Shown here piece after piece: positions 1 through 6,385 of a DNA stretch of 21,652 nucleotides (position 1 is its first letter; the number at the start of each line of letters is the position of its first letter). Source of the stretch: a virus. The notes below the pieces were generated by a model that was not told where the DNA came from, made no database searches, and saw only the letters and a program-made list of their open reading frames with translations. The translations under genes and the position numbers were made by a program. The DNA lies in the IMG/VR virus record IMGVR_UViG_3300031951_001386, positions 1-21,652 of that record, one strand, 5' to 3'.

Positions 1-126
1 GGCCACGGTCTTCCATCCTTCGGCTTCGTAGGCGGCCAAGTTGTCCTCTTTGGTGGACTCGTAAAAATTCGCCCAGGCGGCGGTTAGATCGGGAGAAGCC
101 AGGGCTGGCCTTTTTTTCTTTCGCAT
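1..126 (-). CDS. Small hypothetical protein, 3' end cut by window edge
   Basis: A 42-codon open frame starts at an ATG (124-126) and runs off the left edge without a stop. The visible protein begins MRKKKRP and continues with a helical, acidic-aromatic stretch (AAWANFYESTKEDNLAAYEA, then EGWKTVA). It overlaps the last 43 bases of the phosphoesterase gene in another frame, longer than the 1-4 base overlaps elsewhere, so the true start could be further in. The basic N-terminus and the EGWKTVA segment resemble the start of small phage DNA-binding regulators, but too little is visible to assign a function. It would be the next gene of the same leftward operon. Confidence 0.5.
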   Translation of the reverse strand, partial: MRKKKRPALASPDLTAAWANFYESTKEDNLAAYEAEGWKTVA

Positions 127-815
127 AGATTCACGGTCAGTGAGGTGTCGCAGTAGTGGCCGAAGGCGAAGCCTTGCGACCATGCCAGCGTGGCGCGGCG
201 TTCGGCGGCATACGGCATGTCGAAGTTGGCGAGCATTCCAACGCAATAGCCGGATGCGCCGTCGATGTTGCGGGCGCGTTCCCAGCCGACGCGGTGGAGG
301 TGGGCCATGACCACATTCCCGTAGGTCTCCGCGTGGTCCCTAATGGCGCTGACATTGAACATCGAGCCGTGGACGAATTTGGTGCCGCCGAGTTCGATAT
401 AGTTGCGAATGCCGTAGGGGGTGAGCGGGGCGCGGAGTTTTTTGGCGGTCTCCTCGATTTTTTGGATGGTTAGGTTGGCCGCGTAAGCGAGGAGGGCGTT
501 CGGGCTTTTGGAAAATTTCCAGAGTCTGGCTTCGTGGTTTCCGCAGAGGATTTGGTTGGGCTCGAGTTCGTGGAGGAACTCGATGCCGGCCATGAGGTCG
601 CCCGCGACATCGGCGGCGTGGTCGGCGTCGTTGCTGTCACGCACGGCTCCGGCGCGGAAACTGGCGAGGTCAATGAAGTCGCCGAGGTGGAGGGTGGTCT
701 GGGGCTTCCAGGTGGCCTTGAATTTTAAAACGGCGGCGCGGGCTTCGGGGTCGATCTCGGCGCCGTGCGAGCATCCGACGGCCATCCACTTTTTCCATTT
801 TTTAATCGGTGTCAT
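84..815 (-). CDS. Calcineurin-like metallophosphoesterase
   Basis: A 243-aa protein with the ordered motifs of the calcineurin-like phosphoesterase fold: GCSHG (residues 14-18), GDFID (45-49), GNHE (92-95), VHG (148-150) and AHLHR (171-175). These normally build a two-metal site that hydrolyses phosphoester bonds in nucleotides, nucleic acids or proteins; the substrate here is unknown. The first motif is odd: the family usually has DxH, but Cys15 takes the place of the Asp. The ATG overlaps the upstream stop as ATGA, which decides the start over a longer in-frame reading. Its place after the lysis genes suggests an accessory role rather than a virion part. No signal peptide is visible. Fold assignment is firm; function is open. 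Confidence 0.8.
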   Translation of the reverse strand: MTPIKKWKKWMAVGCSHGAEIDPEARAAVLKFKATWKPQTTLHLGDFIDLASFRAGAVRDSNDADHAADVAGDLMAGIEFLHELEPNQILCGNHEARLWKFSKSPNALLAYAANLTIQKIEETAKKLRAPLTPYGIRNYIELGGTKFVHGSMFNVSAIRDHAETYGNVVMAHLHRVGWERARNIDGASGYCVGMLANFDMPYAAERRATLAWSQGFAFGHYCDTSLTVNLCERKKGQPWLLPI

Positions 816-1072
816 GGTAGGTCGGGGATTTCGTTGTCCGTGCGGAGTTGCCAGATGTAAGAGCGGACTTTTTCGAGCGTGTGGTCGCAGCCCGTGACCA
901 GATTGCCGGTTTCCTCGTCTCGCCATTCGCGGAATTCACCGGCGCCGTGTTTAAGGTAGGAGCGGATTTCGTTAAGAAGGTCGTCGATTATTAAAATGGC
1001 ATCCATTCCTTTCACCGCCGCGATGTGCTCTGTGCGCTCGTCAGGCAGGGTGAATTCCAGCGTGGCCTTCAC
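812..1072 (-). CDS. Small phage protein of unknown function (86 aa)
   Basis: The frame starts at GTG (1070-1072), overlapping the upstream TGA as GTGA, the same coupling used by neighbouring genes with ATGA. A longer frame starting further upstream would add an Arg/Gly-rich stretch that is a shadow of the acidic gene and is rejected. The protein begins MKATLEFTLPDERTEHIAAV and is predicted mixed alpha/beta, with an acidic helix (DAILIIDDLLNEIRSYLKHG) and a second helix near the C-terminus (TLEKVRSYIWQLR). Proteins starting with this KATLEF-LP pattern are common in phage late or accessory regions; I know of no assigned function. It is translationally coupled to both neighbours. Confidence 0.8.
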   Translation of the reverse strand: MKATLEFTLPDERTEHIAAVKGMDAILIIDDLLNEIRSYLKHGAGEFREWRDEETGNLVTGCDHTLEKVRSYIWQLRTDNEIPDLP

Positions 1073-1323
1073 GCGGTTTCCTCCTCGTCGTCTTCCTCTT
1101 CTTCCTCGTCCTCGAGCGGCCAAAGGATTTCCTCGGCTTCGCGGGCGAGGTTACGGGCGGCGTGGCTGTTGCCGAATTTGAAGTCCATGTCGTAGGTCGT
1201 GCCTTGGTCTTCCCAGCTCACCACGCACACGCCGACCTCGAAATGCTCGGCGAGGGTTTGCCGGACTTGCAGGAGGATAGCCTCGCGGTCTTTGGGCAGG
1301 TGGGATTTTGATTTGCGGCTCAT
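1069..1323 (-). CDS. Acidic-tailed small hypothetical protein (84 aa)
   Basis: The ATG at 1321-1323 overlaps the amidase stop codon as ATGA. The first 65 residues look like a compact alpha/beta domain (helix around 13-27, strands around VGVCVVSWEDQ and TTYDMDFKFG, then a helix AARNLAREAEEIL). The last 15 residues are almost entirely Glu and Asp. Such a tail can act as a charge mimic or solubility segment, but that is inference. I do not recognise the family. Tight coupling to the amidase and to the next gene puts it in the lysis-distal part of the late operon. Confidence 0.75.
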   Translation of the reverse strand: MSRKSKSHLPKDREAILLQVRQTLAEHFEVGVCVVSWEDQGTTYDMDFKFGNSHAARNLAREAEEILWPLEDEEEEEDDEEETA

Positions 1324-1919
1324 GCGGCGCGGTTGAGTGCGGCGAGAAGGGCGGCGTGGGCGGCAGGACTGCAATCGTCTTTGCGGCCGGGCGCGATGTC
1401 GGCGTGGCGAATGATGTTGGAGAGTGGGATGTGGTATTCGTCGAGGATCGGCAAAAGGTATTCCACGGCGCTGAGGATGGCGTCTTCGCCCAGTGGGATT
1501 TGATAGGTGTCGCCTTCCCATGCAAGGCCGATGGCGAAGGAGTTGGCGTCTTTGCGGCCTTGCCACGAGGAAACGCCGGCGTGCCAGGTGCGTTGGCTGG
1601 GCAGGGCGAGCACGGTGCGCTTTCCCGAGCGCGCGATGATGCAGTGATACGAGACTTTGCTGACGGGGTCCATGCACCACGAGACGCTGCCAGCGTAAGC
1701 GCCAGAGGTGTGGTGGAGCACGATGTGAGTCGGCTTGATCACGCGGCCGGCCGAGACATTGGGTGTTTTCCGGTTGGTCTGCGGGTAGTATCGGACGGGG
1801 GCAGATGCCGTCGGGGACGACGGCGTTCCTGCGGGCTTCGACTTCGCCGGTGCTGGTGCTGGCTGGGCGGGCGGAATCGCGGCGGGGAACATCCGGCGTA
1901 AAAAATCGAAAATGTGCAT
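1320..1919 (-). CDS. N-acetylmuramoyl-L-alanine amidase endolysin
   Basis: A 199-aa Amidase_2 (AmpD / T7 lysozyme type) enzyme that cuts the amide bond between N-acetylmuramic acid and the stem peptide at lysis. The core runs from about residue 60 to 199. Zinc-ligand candidates are His69 (IVLHHTSG), His172 (RHADIAPGRKDD) and Asp182, spaced as in AmpD; His113 (TWHAG) and the segment NSFAIGLAWEGD are also typical. Residues 14-41 are a Pro/Ala-rich linker, with a short amphipathic N-terminus (MHIFDFLRRMF) before it; no cell-wall-binding domain is seen. The ATG at 1917-1919 overlaps the previous TGA by one base; a GTG one codon upstream (1922) is an alternative start. It lies in a cassette with a holin and a spanin-like pair. 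Confidence 0.9.
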   Translation of the reverse strand: MHIFDFLRRMFPAAIPPAQPAPAPAKSKPAGTPSSPTASAPVRYYPQTNRKTPNVSAGRVIKPTHIVLHHTSGAYAGSVSWCMDPVSKVSYHCIIARSGKRTVLALPSQRTWHAGVSSWQGRKDANSFAIGLAWEGDTYQIPLGEDAILSAVEYLLPILDEYHIPLSNIIRHADIAPGRKDDCSPAAHAALLAALNRAA

Positions 1920-2170
1920 CACTTGTCTTTCCAGGCTGGGAGGGTTTGCTGGAATTGGCTCAGGGCGTGCAGAAGGTTGGCGTTTTCGCGTTCGCCTTCG
2001 GTGAGGCGCGGCTCGAAGCGCACGACGGTCTTAATGTGCAGCGTGCCAGCCTCGCCGATGCGGTCACCAAAGGGCGGCACAGGGACGGCAACGCAGGAGG
2101 TGAGGAAGGCCATCGCTAGGCAGAGCCAACCGATGAGCATCAGCACGGCCGCGACTTGCTTGGGCGTCAT
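1919..2170 (-). CDS. Small lipoprotein, possible outer-membrane spanin
   Basis: An 83-aa protein with a short N-region (MTPKQ), a hydrophobic stretch and the lipobox LTSC ending at Cys26, so it should be processed by signal peptidase II and lipidated. The mature part is about 58 residues, with prolines right after the Cys (VAVPVPPFGD) and a helical C-terminus (RENANLLHALSQFQQTL). Size, lipobox and position between holin and endolysin fit an Rz1-like outer-membrane spanin subunit, but spanins diverge quickly and sequence alone does not prove it. The ATG overlaps the holin stop as ATGA. A longer upstream frame is Arg-rich shadow coding. A lipoprotein here implies a diderm host. Confidence 0.75.
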   Translation of the reverse strand: MTPKQVAAVLMLIGWLCLAMAFLTSCVAVPVPPFGDRIGEAGTLHIKTVVRFEPRLTEGERENANLLHALSQFQQTLPAWKDK

Positions 2171-2355
2171 TTTCCTTTTCGGAAAATGTTTATGACGCCG
2201 ACCAGCGAAAGCCCAGCGGCCACGATGGCTTCCTGATGCTCGGGCTCGACCTTTAGGCCGACAGCGGTGCCGACTAAAATAAGACCGCGCCATGTGGAGT
2301 TCTCGCTGAGCCGGTCGAGGATGTAGAGGAGTGCTTTCATCTCCCCTGCGGGCAT
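2167..2355 (-). CDS. Small holin-like membrane protein
   Basis: A 62-aa protein with two hydrophobic segments (about residues 23-36, WRGLILVGTAVGLKV, and 43-58, AIVAAGLSLVGVINIF) separated by a short charged turn (EPEHQ), ending in a basic tail (RKGK). This matches small two-pass phage holins, which pore the inner membrane to time lysis. The start at 2355 has GAGG about seven bases upstream, inside the end of the previous gene. An internal ATG at 2340 (57 aa) directly follows GGGGAG with no proper spacing, so it is less likely, although a dual-start holin/antiholin arrangement is possible. It precedes the lipoprotein and amidase genes. Confidence 0.75.
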   Translation of the reverse strand: MPAGEMKALLYILDRLSENSTWRGLILVGTAVGLKVEPEHQEAIVAAGLSLVGVINIFRKGK

Positions 2356-2364
2356 GTCAAAGCC

Positions 2365-2634
2365 TCATGGGCGATTGGCGAGGATTTGCTCGATTCGCTT
2401 GGTTCGTTCGTCGATGCGGGCGAGGGTCTCGGCGCGATCGGCGGCGGTGGCTTCGATCTTTTGCAGGCGGGCTTCCTGCTTTTCGTTTTCGACCTCCACG
2501 CGGGAGACTTTTTCGGGGAGGATCCACCAGGCTTGTGAGGCGCTGAAGACGGTCGCCACCAGGGCGAGCGCGGCGATGAACTCGCCGACGCTCATTTTGA
2601 TTCCTGGCCGGTTTCGGACGATCTCGCTGCTCAT
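2365..2634 (-). CDS. One-pass membrane protein with coiled coil, spanin/holin candidate
   Basis: An 89-aa protein with one transmembrane helix (about residues 16-40, VGEFIAALALVATVFSAS) and a charged heptad-rich coiled coil (about 42-86, EKVSRVEVENEKQEARLQ onward). This topology is that of inner-membrane spanins (Rz) and of some accessory holins. Paired with the lipoprotein two genes downstream it could form a two-component spanin, although the holin lies between them. The ATG overlaps the previous stop as TAATG. An internal Met14 just before the membrane helix could give a shorter product. Membrane topology is clear; the role is inferred from context. Confidence 0.7.
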   Translation of the reverse strand: MSSEIVRNRPGIKMSVGEFIAALALVATVFSASQAWWILPEKVSRVEVENEKQEARLQKIEATAADRAETLARIDERTKRIEQILANRP

Positions 2635-4073
2635 TAGCTGTTCGCCTGGGCTAGGAGGGTGCCGACGATGTTCGTGGTCGCCACATTGGCTAGTCGGTCG
2701 GTGTTCAACAGATCCGTCTTCGCTTTGATCGCGGTGATGTTGGCCGATGGGATGTCTCCGGTTGCTGCTGGTGATGCGGGCAGGTTGTCGGTTTTTGATT
2801 TGATCGCGCTGATGTCGCTGTTCGCTGGAGCCGTGTAAGAGCTGCTGGCGAGGCGGGTGCTGACTGCGGCATCCACTCGGCCAAGCTCGGTGCTGAGTTC
2901 GGTGCGAACGGCCGAGGCTACGGTGGCGGCGCTTGGCGCGGTGGCTCCGGAGATCGGCGCATCGATGCGGGCGAGTTCGGTGCTGAGTTCCGTGCGAACG
3001 GCGCTGGCGTTTTGCGCGGCGGTTGGGGCGGCGGTCGGGGCCGTGTAGTCTGCCGAGGCGAGGCGGCTGCTGATGCTTTGGTCGATTCTCGAAAGCTCAG
3101 TGGAAAGCTCGGTGCGTGTGGCGCTGGCCACTGCCGAGGCGCTTGGCGCGGCGGTCGTGGGGATGCTGTCGAGTTTTCCGCCGTTGCGCTCGAGGTCGGC
3201 GCGCACAGCGGCGACCAGTGAGACTTCGGAGAGGTTTTGGTTTCCGATGGCTGCCACGATGGCGTTGAGGACGGCTTGGCCGTCGGCTTCGTTGAGCAGC
3301 GAGCCTTCAACGGCAGCCGCGATGGCGGTGCGCTCGGCGCTCGTTAGGCTGTAGCCGGTTTTGTCGGCGGCGGCCCAGACTGCGGCGGTGATTTCTGCGG
3401 CGGTCGGAGGAGTTGTCGGGGCTGTATATGACGAACCGGCCAAACGCGAGGAAACGGAGGCATCCAGGCGACCCAACTCCACGGCCAGCTCGGCGCGGAT
3501 GTCTGCCACGGTTGGGGCTGATGTGGGGGCGGTATAGTCTGCATCGGCCAACCGGCTCGAGATGCTGGCGTCCAAGTTCGCGAGCTTGGTCGAGTTCGCA
3601 TCCATCTCCTGGCGGATTGCTGTGACCGTTGGAGCGGCGCTCGGCTCGGTGTAATCAGCGGCGGCGAGTCTGGATGAGATGTTTTGATCCACTCGGCCAA
3701 GCTCCACCGAAAGCTCGGTGCGGACCTGTGAGGCGATGGCGCTCGCGGAGGGCACAGATGGCGCGTTGGTGAGGGTCGTTGTGGTGGCGCACAGGGTGAC
3801 ATTGGCCACGGTGTCGGTGGAGGGGTTGAAGGTGCTGGCAGGAACCTCGGCGGTGCCGGACCACACGATGCTGCCGCTGCCGACATTGGCACCGGCGCTG
3901 CGGAATGCGAGTTGGTAGGTGCCAGCGCTGCCGGTCATGGTGCCGCTGTAGAATCCGGTGCTGCCGACTTCGGAGAGCGAAATGGCAGACCCGACGGCGG
4001 AGCCGGATTGGTAGGGTTGAGCGGTGACGGTGAGGCCGGTGGTGGCGAGGGCGATGTTGAGTTCGTTTGGCAT
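2634..4073 (-). CDS. Repeat-containing tail fibre-like protein (479 aa)
   Basis: Residues 1-80 look like a beta-sandwich (GFYSGTMTGSAGTYQLAF; GSGSIVWSGTAEV) of the kind seen at the start of phage tail-associated proteins. Residues about 105-420 hold degenerate repeats of 30-40 residues with the core VRTELSVELGRVDQSISSRL followed by AxxYTAPTxAPT, six or so copies, interrupted by a unique insert (AAVWAAADKTGY to KLDSIPTT). The C-terminus has two IKxKTDxL segments and ends NIVGTLLAQANS. The pattern of a short helix plus Pro/Thr-rich turn suggests an extended trimeric stalk. It is the last gene before the lysis cassette, where side fibres or tip adhesins often lie. No catalytic motif is visible, and the binding target is unknown. 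Confidence 0.75.
   Translation of the reverse strand: MPNELNIALATTGLTVTAQPYQSGSAVGSAISLSEVGSTGFYSGTMTGSAGTYQLAFRSAGANVGSGSIVWSGTAEVPASTFNPSTDTVANVTLCATTTTLTNAPSVPSASAIASQVRTELSVELGRVDQNISSRLAAADYTEPSAAPTVTAIRQEMDANSTKLANLDASISSRLADADYTAPTSAPTVADIRAELAVELGRLDASVSSRLAGSSYTAPTTPPTAAEITAAVWAAADKTGYSLTSAERTAIAAAVEGSLLNEADGQAVLNAIVAAIGNQNLSEVSLVAAVRADLERNGGKLDSIPTTAAPSASAVASATRTELSTELSRIDQSISSRLASADYTAPTAAPTAAQNASAVRTELSTELARIDAPISGATAPSAATVASAVRTELSTELGRVDAAVSTRLASSSYTAPANSDISAIKSKTDNLPASPAATGDIPSANITAIKAKTDLLNTDRLANVATTNIVGTLLAQANS
2815..3770. repeat. Degenerate in-frame coding repeats
   Basis: This stretch of the 479-aa fibre gene repeats the coding text for the unit VRTELSxELGRxDxxISSRL plus a linker ending APT. 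Repeated plus-strand phrases such as GCTCGGTGCTGAGTTC and GGTGTAATC/GTATAGTC near regular Pro-Thr turns show the recurrence. Units vary in length and are not perfect, with one non-repeat insert near 3200-3400. They stay in frame, so this is protein repetition rather than a CRISPR or satellite. Confidence 0.7.
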
Positions 4074-4085
4074 GGTCGTGGTTGG

Positions 4086-4325
4086 TTAGGAGTTTGCTGG
4101 AATCCACTGGCGCTCGACGCGGTCGGCGAACCAGACGAGGTTTGGCTCCCAGTCGCCTTGGTCGGGGCGTTCGATTTTGATGAGCGGGATGATTTGCGGA
4201 TCGACCCAATCTTCCGGGCAGGGATAAGGGCGGATGGTGTCGATGCGTGGTTCGTCGTTTTCGTCCAGAACTATGCTGGCAAGCTCTTGGCGTCCGTCTG
4301 CGAATATAAGTCCGTATGTTCTCAT
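4086..4325 (-). CDS. Small hypothetical protein (79 aa)
   Basis: A short acidic protein starting MRTYGLIFADGRQELASIVL and ending VERQWIPANS. It is predicted to be beta-rich with several Trp and Pro residues and no membrane segment. It sits between two fibre genes, 12-14 bases from each, so a fibre-associated role (chaperone, attachment or tip subunit) is possible, but I recognise no family. The ATG is preceded by an A/C-rich leader (CCAAAAACAACACC) rather than a Shine-Dalgarno sequence. Confidence 0.65.
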   Translation of the reverse strand: MRTYGLIFADGRQELASIVLDENDEPRIDTIRPYPCPEDWVDPQIIPLIKIERPDQGDWEPNLVWFADRVERQWIPANS

Positions 4326-4339
4326 GGTGTTGTTTTTGG

Positions 4340-5917
4340 TTAAGTTCCGTAGGCGATTTCGACGGCATCGACGCTGGCAACCCAGCGCCAGATGGTGGAG
4401 GTTGTGCCGGTGACGCTGACAACGAGAGCGTCTGACGCATCGCTCGCGGAGAGCGCGATGGATGTGCCTGCGGCGTTGTCAGTTCCGATGGTGATTGGCG
4501 CGTAAACCTCGCTTGTTGTGCCAGCGACATTCTTGAGGCAGTATTGCCGCATGTAGTGCGCTACTGCCGCTCCGGTGCTGGAGACTCCGGCGATGTTTAT
4601 TGTCAGAGCGATGATTTTGCCGCTTGGGACGGTGAGGCGGGTGCTACTGCCATTCAAAAAAAGCTCGACTGCGGAGTTTGTGGTCGTCTTGTTACGCATG
4701 ACGAATCTGGCGGATTGAGCGTCTCCGCTTGCGGAAAATTGCCCATTCGCCCTTCCAACCATTCCATATCTATTCGCGCTGGATTGAAGTCCACTTGCAT
4801 GGGAGTGATCTCCACTGGATGCATTGCTCTGCCCTAACGCTACTGCGTATTGGCCAGATGAAGAGTTGTTTGCACCAATCGAATATGAGCGGCTACCCGA
4901 TGATGTATTGGATTCTCCTATGCAAATTGAATCACTTGATCCAGTAGAATTATTTAATCTTCCAATTGCGATACAGGAATACTGGGTTGCCGTATTATTT
5001 ACACCAATAGATATGGCTTTATCCCCACCCGCAGAAGTCGATCCAAACGCATACCCTGATGTTGTGGTGCTGGATGCTCCTACTGCAACGCCTCCAAAAC
5101 TATTGGCTACAGTATTTTGTCCAATAGCTATACAGGTTCCAGCGGATGCGCTTGCGCTTGCTCCTAATGCAATTGTATTATCTGCTGATGCTGAACCTTG
5201 AATAGTTATTGAATTTACTCCAGATGCTGTTCCGCGAATACCTACTGCCCCAGTTCCAGATGCCGTTCCGCGAATACCTACTGCATCTGTTGCAGTTGCA
5301 GCTCCGCTAATCGCTAAAGATGTTGTTCCGCTTGCTGTTGCGCGGTAGCCTATAGCAACAGAATTTGACCCGGACGCAACTTGCGTTGCAGCAGACCGAT
5401 CTCCGACAAGGCAGATTGATTTTGATCCACGCGCATTTCCGCCAGTTAGAGTGCCATCCGGTTTCTGGCCTGCAATTAGCGCACCTGTGCCTTTCGGCGT
5501 GAGAACAAGAGCGGAGTCGGTTCCCGTGGTGTTTTGAACGATGGCCACATTAGCCTGGATGGCGATGATCGAGCCAGCGGTGATGTCGGTGGTAAAATTG
5601 ATCGCTGCGCCGCCGCTTGTCGCTGAGACCTTGAATGTGCTGCCGGAGATGTCGCGGACGAAATAGACGGTGGTGGTGTTTAACCCGCTGCCTCCTGTCA
5701 AGGATGGGAACATGACTCCTTGGTTAGCGATAAAATTGTGACCAGTGGCAGTGATGACATCGGTGGCGGCATCGCCTGTCGCCGAGTAAGCCACGATGGC
5801 ATCGTCCACAACGAGGCCGGAATTTTGCAGGATGGTTCCATCCGTGCCGTCGGCGCGGAGGATGGCGTTGTCAACTGAGCCTGCGGTGAGCGGGCGAGAT
5901 AGGGCGTTTGCGATCAT
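4340..5917 (-). CDS. Tail fibre with YadA-like head repeats (525 aa)
   Basis: Residues 1-160 contain fibre-type beta segments (LRADGTDGTILQNSGLVVDD; ALVLTPKGTGALIAG). From about 165 to 390 there are many short repeats of the form AIGxxAxASGxxS, for example SNSVAIGYRATASG and CIAIGQNTVANS. This matches the left-handed beta-roll head of trimeric autotransporter adhesins such as YadA, so this part is likely a trimeric adhesive body. Residues about 410-525 form a distinct beta-rich C-terminal domain (RLTVPSGKIIAL; STIWRWVASVDAVEIAYGT) of a type often found at fibre ends. No autotransporter membrane anchor follows, so this is a phage fibre and not a bacterial adhesin. The repeat zone (about 4740-5470) is less GC-rich than the flanks, suggesting exchange. 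Confidence 0.8.
   Translation of the reverse strand: MIANALSRPLTAGSVDNAILRADGTDGTILQNSGLVVDDAIVAYSATGDAATDVITATGHNFIANQGVMFPSLTGGSGLNTTTVYFVRDISGSTFKVSATSGGAAINFTTDITAGSIIAIQANVAIVQNTTGTDSALVLTPKGTGALIAGQKPDGTLTGGNARGSKSICLVGDRSAATQVASGSNSVAIGYRATASGTTSLAISGAATATDAVGIRGTASGTGAVGIRGTASGVNSITIQGSASADNTIALGASASASAGTCIAIGQNTVANSFGGVAVGASSTTTSGYAFGSTSAGGDKAISIGVNNTATQYSCIAIGRLNNSTGSSDSICIGESNTSSGSRSYSIGANNSSSGQYAVALGQSNASSGDHSHASGLQSSANRYGMVGRANGQFSASGDAQSARFVMRNKTTTNSAVELFLNGSSTRLTVPSGKIIALTINIAGVSSTGAAVAHYMRQYCLKNVAGTTSEVYAPITIGTDNAAGTSIALSASDASDALVVSVTGTTSTIWRWVASVDAVEIAYGT
5221..5284. repeat. 36-bp tandem repeat in fibre gene
   Basis: Two copies of a 28-base string (5221-5248 and 5257-5284) differ at one base and lie 36 bases apart. 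They encode consecutive 12-residue units (AVGIRGTASGTG, AVGIRGTASGVN) of the YadA-like head. The near identity implies recent duplication or conversion. Confidence 0.85.
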
Positions 5918-5923
5918 GGGTTT

Positions 5924-6298
5924 TTAAGAAAAATTGAGAGAGGTTTTGGAAGACCACGCGCCGGTGGCGCTGGCTTCGGTGCTGGTGTTTCCGTCTGCGG
6001 AAAATTGGGTTCGGGAGATTTCCCACGCGGTGGCGTCGTAGATCGAGCCGGTTGCCGGCACATCCGAATAAAGGAGGTATCCGAGGAAAGTAGTGTCGCC
6101 TGCGGAGTCGAAAACGAACACGCGGTCAGGTGCTTCGCCTGCGCCTGCGAGGCGATATACCTCTCCCGTGGAAGGGTTGCGCGAGTAGATTCTCCGGTCG
6201 CTGTGGTTCACACAAATCTCTCCCAACGAAAGCTGAGAGGTCGTCGGAATGGCTCCGGCGAGTGTGGATTTTTTCGGGACTATTGTGGGATTTGGCAT
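5924..6298 (-). CDS. Small tail fibre/tip protein (124 aa)
   Basis: The N-terminus (PTIVPKKSTLAGAIPTTSQL, then SLGEICVNHSDRRIYSRN) has the pattern K-S-x-x-x-G-x-P...L-x-x-GE-x-x-N-x-x-D-x-x-I-Y, common at the start of phage receptor-binding proteins and resembling the N-terminal domain of major tropism determinants. The C-terminal half (ATAWEISRTQFSADG ... GAWSSKTSLNFS) resembles the C-terminus of the 298-aa fibre protein encoded at 7577-8473. It may be a mini-fibre made of an anchor domain joined directly to a terminal domain. It is followed by the YadA-like fibre gene after six bases. Confidence 0.7.
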   Translation of the reverse strand: MPNPTIVPKKSTLAGAIPTTSQLSLGEICVNHSDRRIYSRNPSTGEVYRLAGAGEAPDRVFVFDSAGDTTFLGYLLYSDVPATGSIYDATAWEISRTQFSADGNTSTEASATGAWSSKTSLNFS

Positions 6299-6328
6299 GG
6301 GCCGGATTTATTCAGCGGAGATTTTAGG

Positions 6329-6371
6329 CTCCCCCGCTTGGCGAGGCGCTATGTAGCGCCCCGCCGGGGAG
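6329..6371. other. Large GC-rich intergenic hairpin
   Basis: Between two fibre genes lies an imperfect inverted repeat. CTCCCC (6329-6334) pairs with GGGGAG (6366-6371), GGCG (6340-6343) with CGCC (6362-6365), and GGCGCTA (6345-6351) with TAGCGCC (6354-6360), with a small bulge and one mismatch. No clear T tract follows on either strand, so a canonical intrinsic terminator is doubtful. It may be an RNA-processing or stabilising structure, or a REP-like host palindrome. Confidence 0.7.
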
Positions 6372-6385
6372 TGGTTGCGGGTGGA

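Noticed and set aside
2815-3770. CRISPR array or satellite
   Set aside because: The repeats are imperfect, in frame and encode a recurrent protein unit; there are no identical repeats with unique spacers.
4340-5917. Bacterial trimeric autotransporter adhesin
   Set aside because: There are YadA-like head repeats but no signal peptide and no C-terminal membrane anchor, and the gene lies inside a phage fibre cluster.
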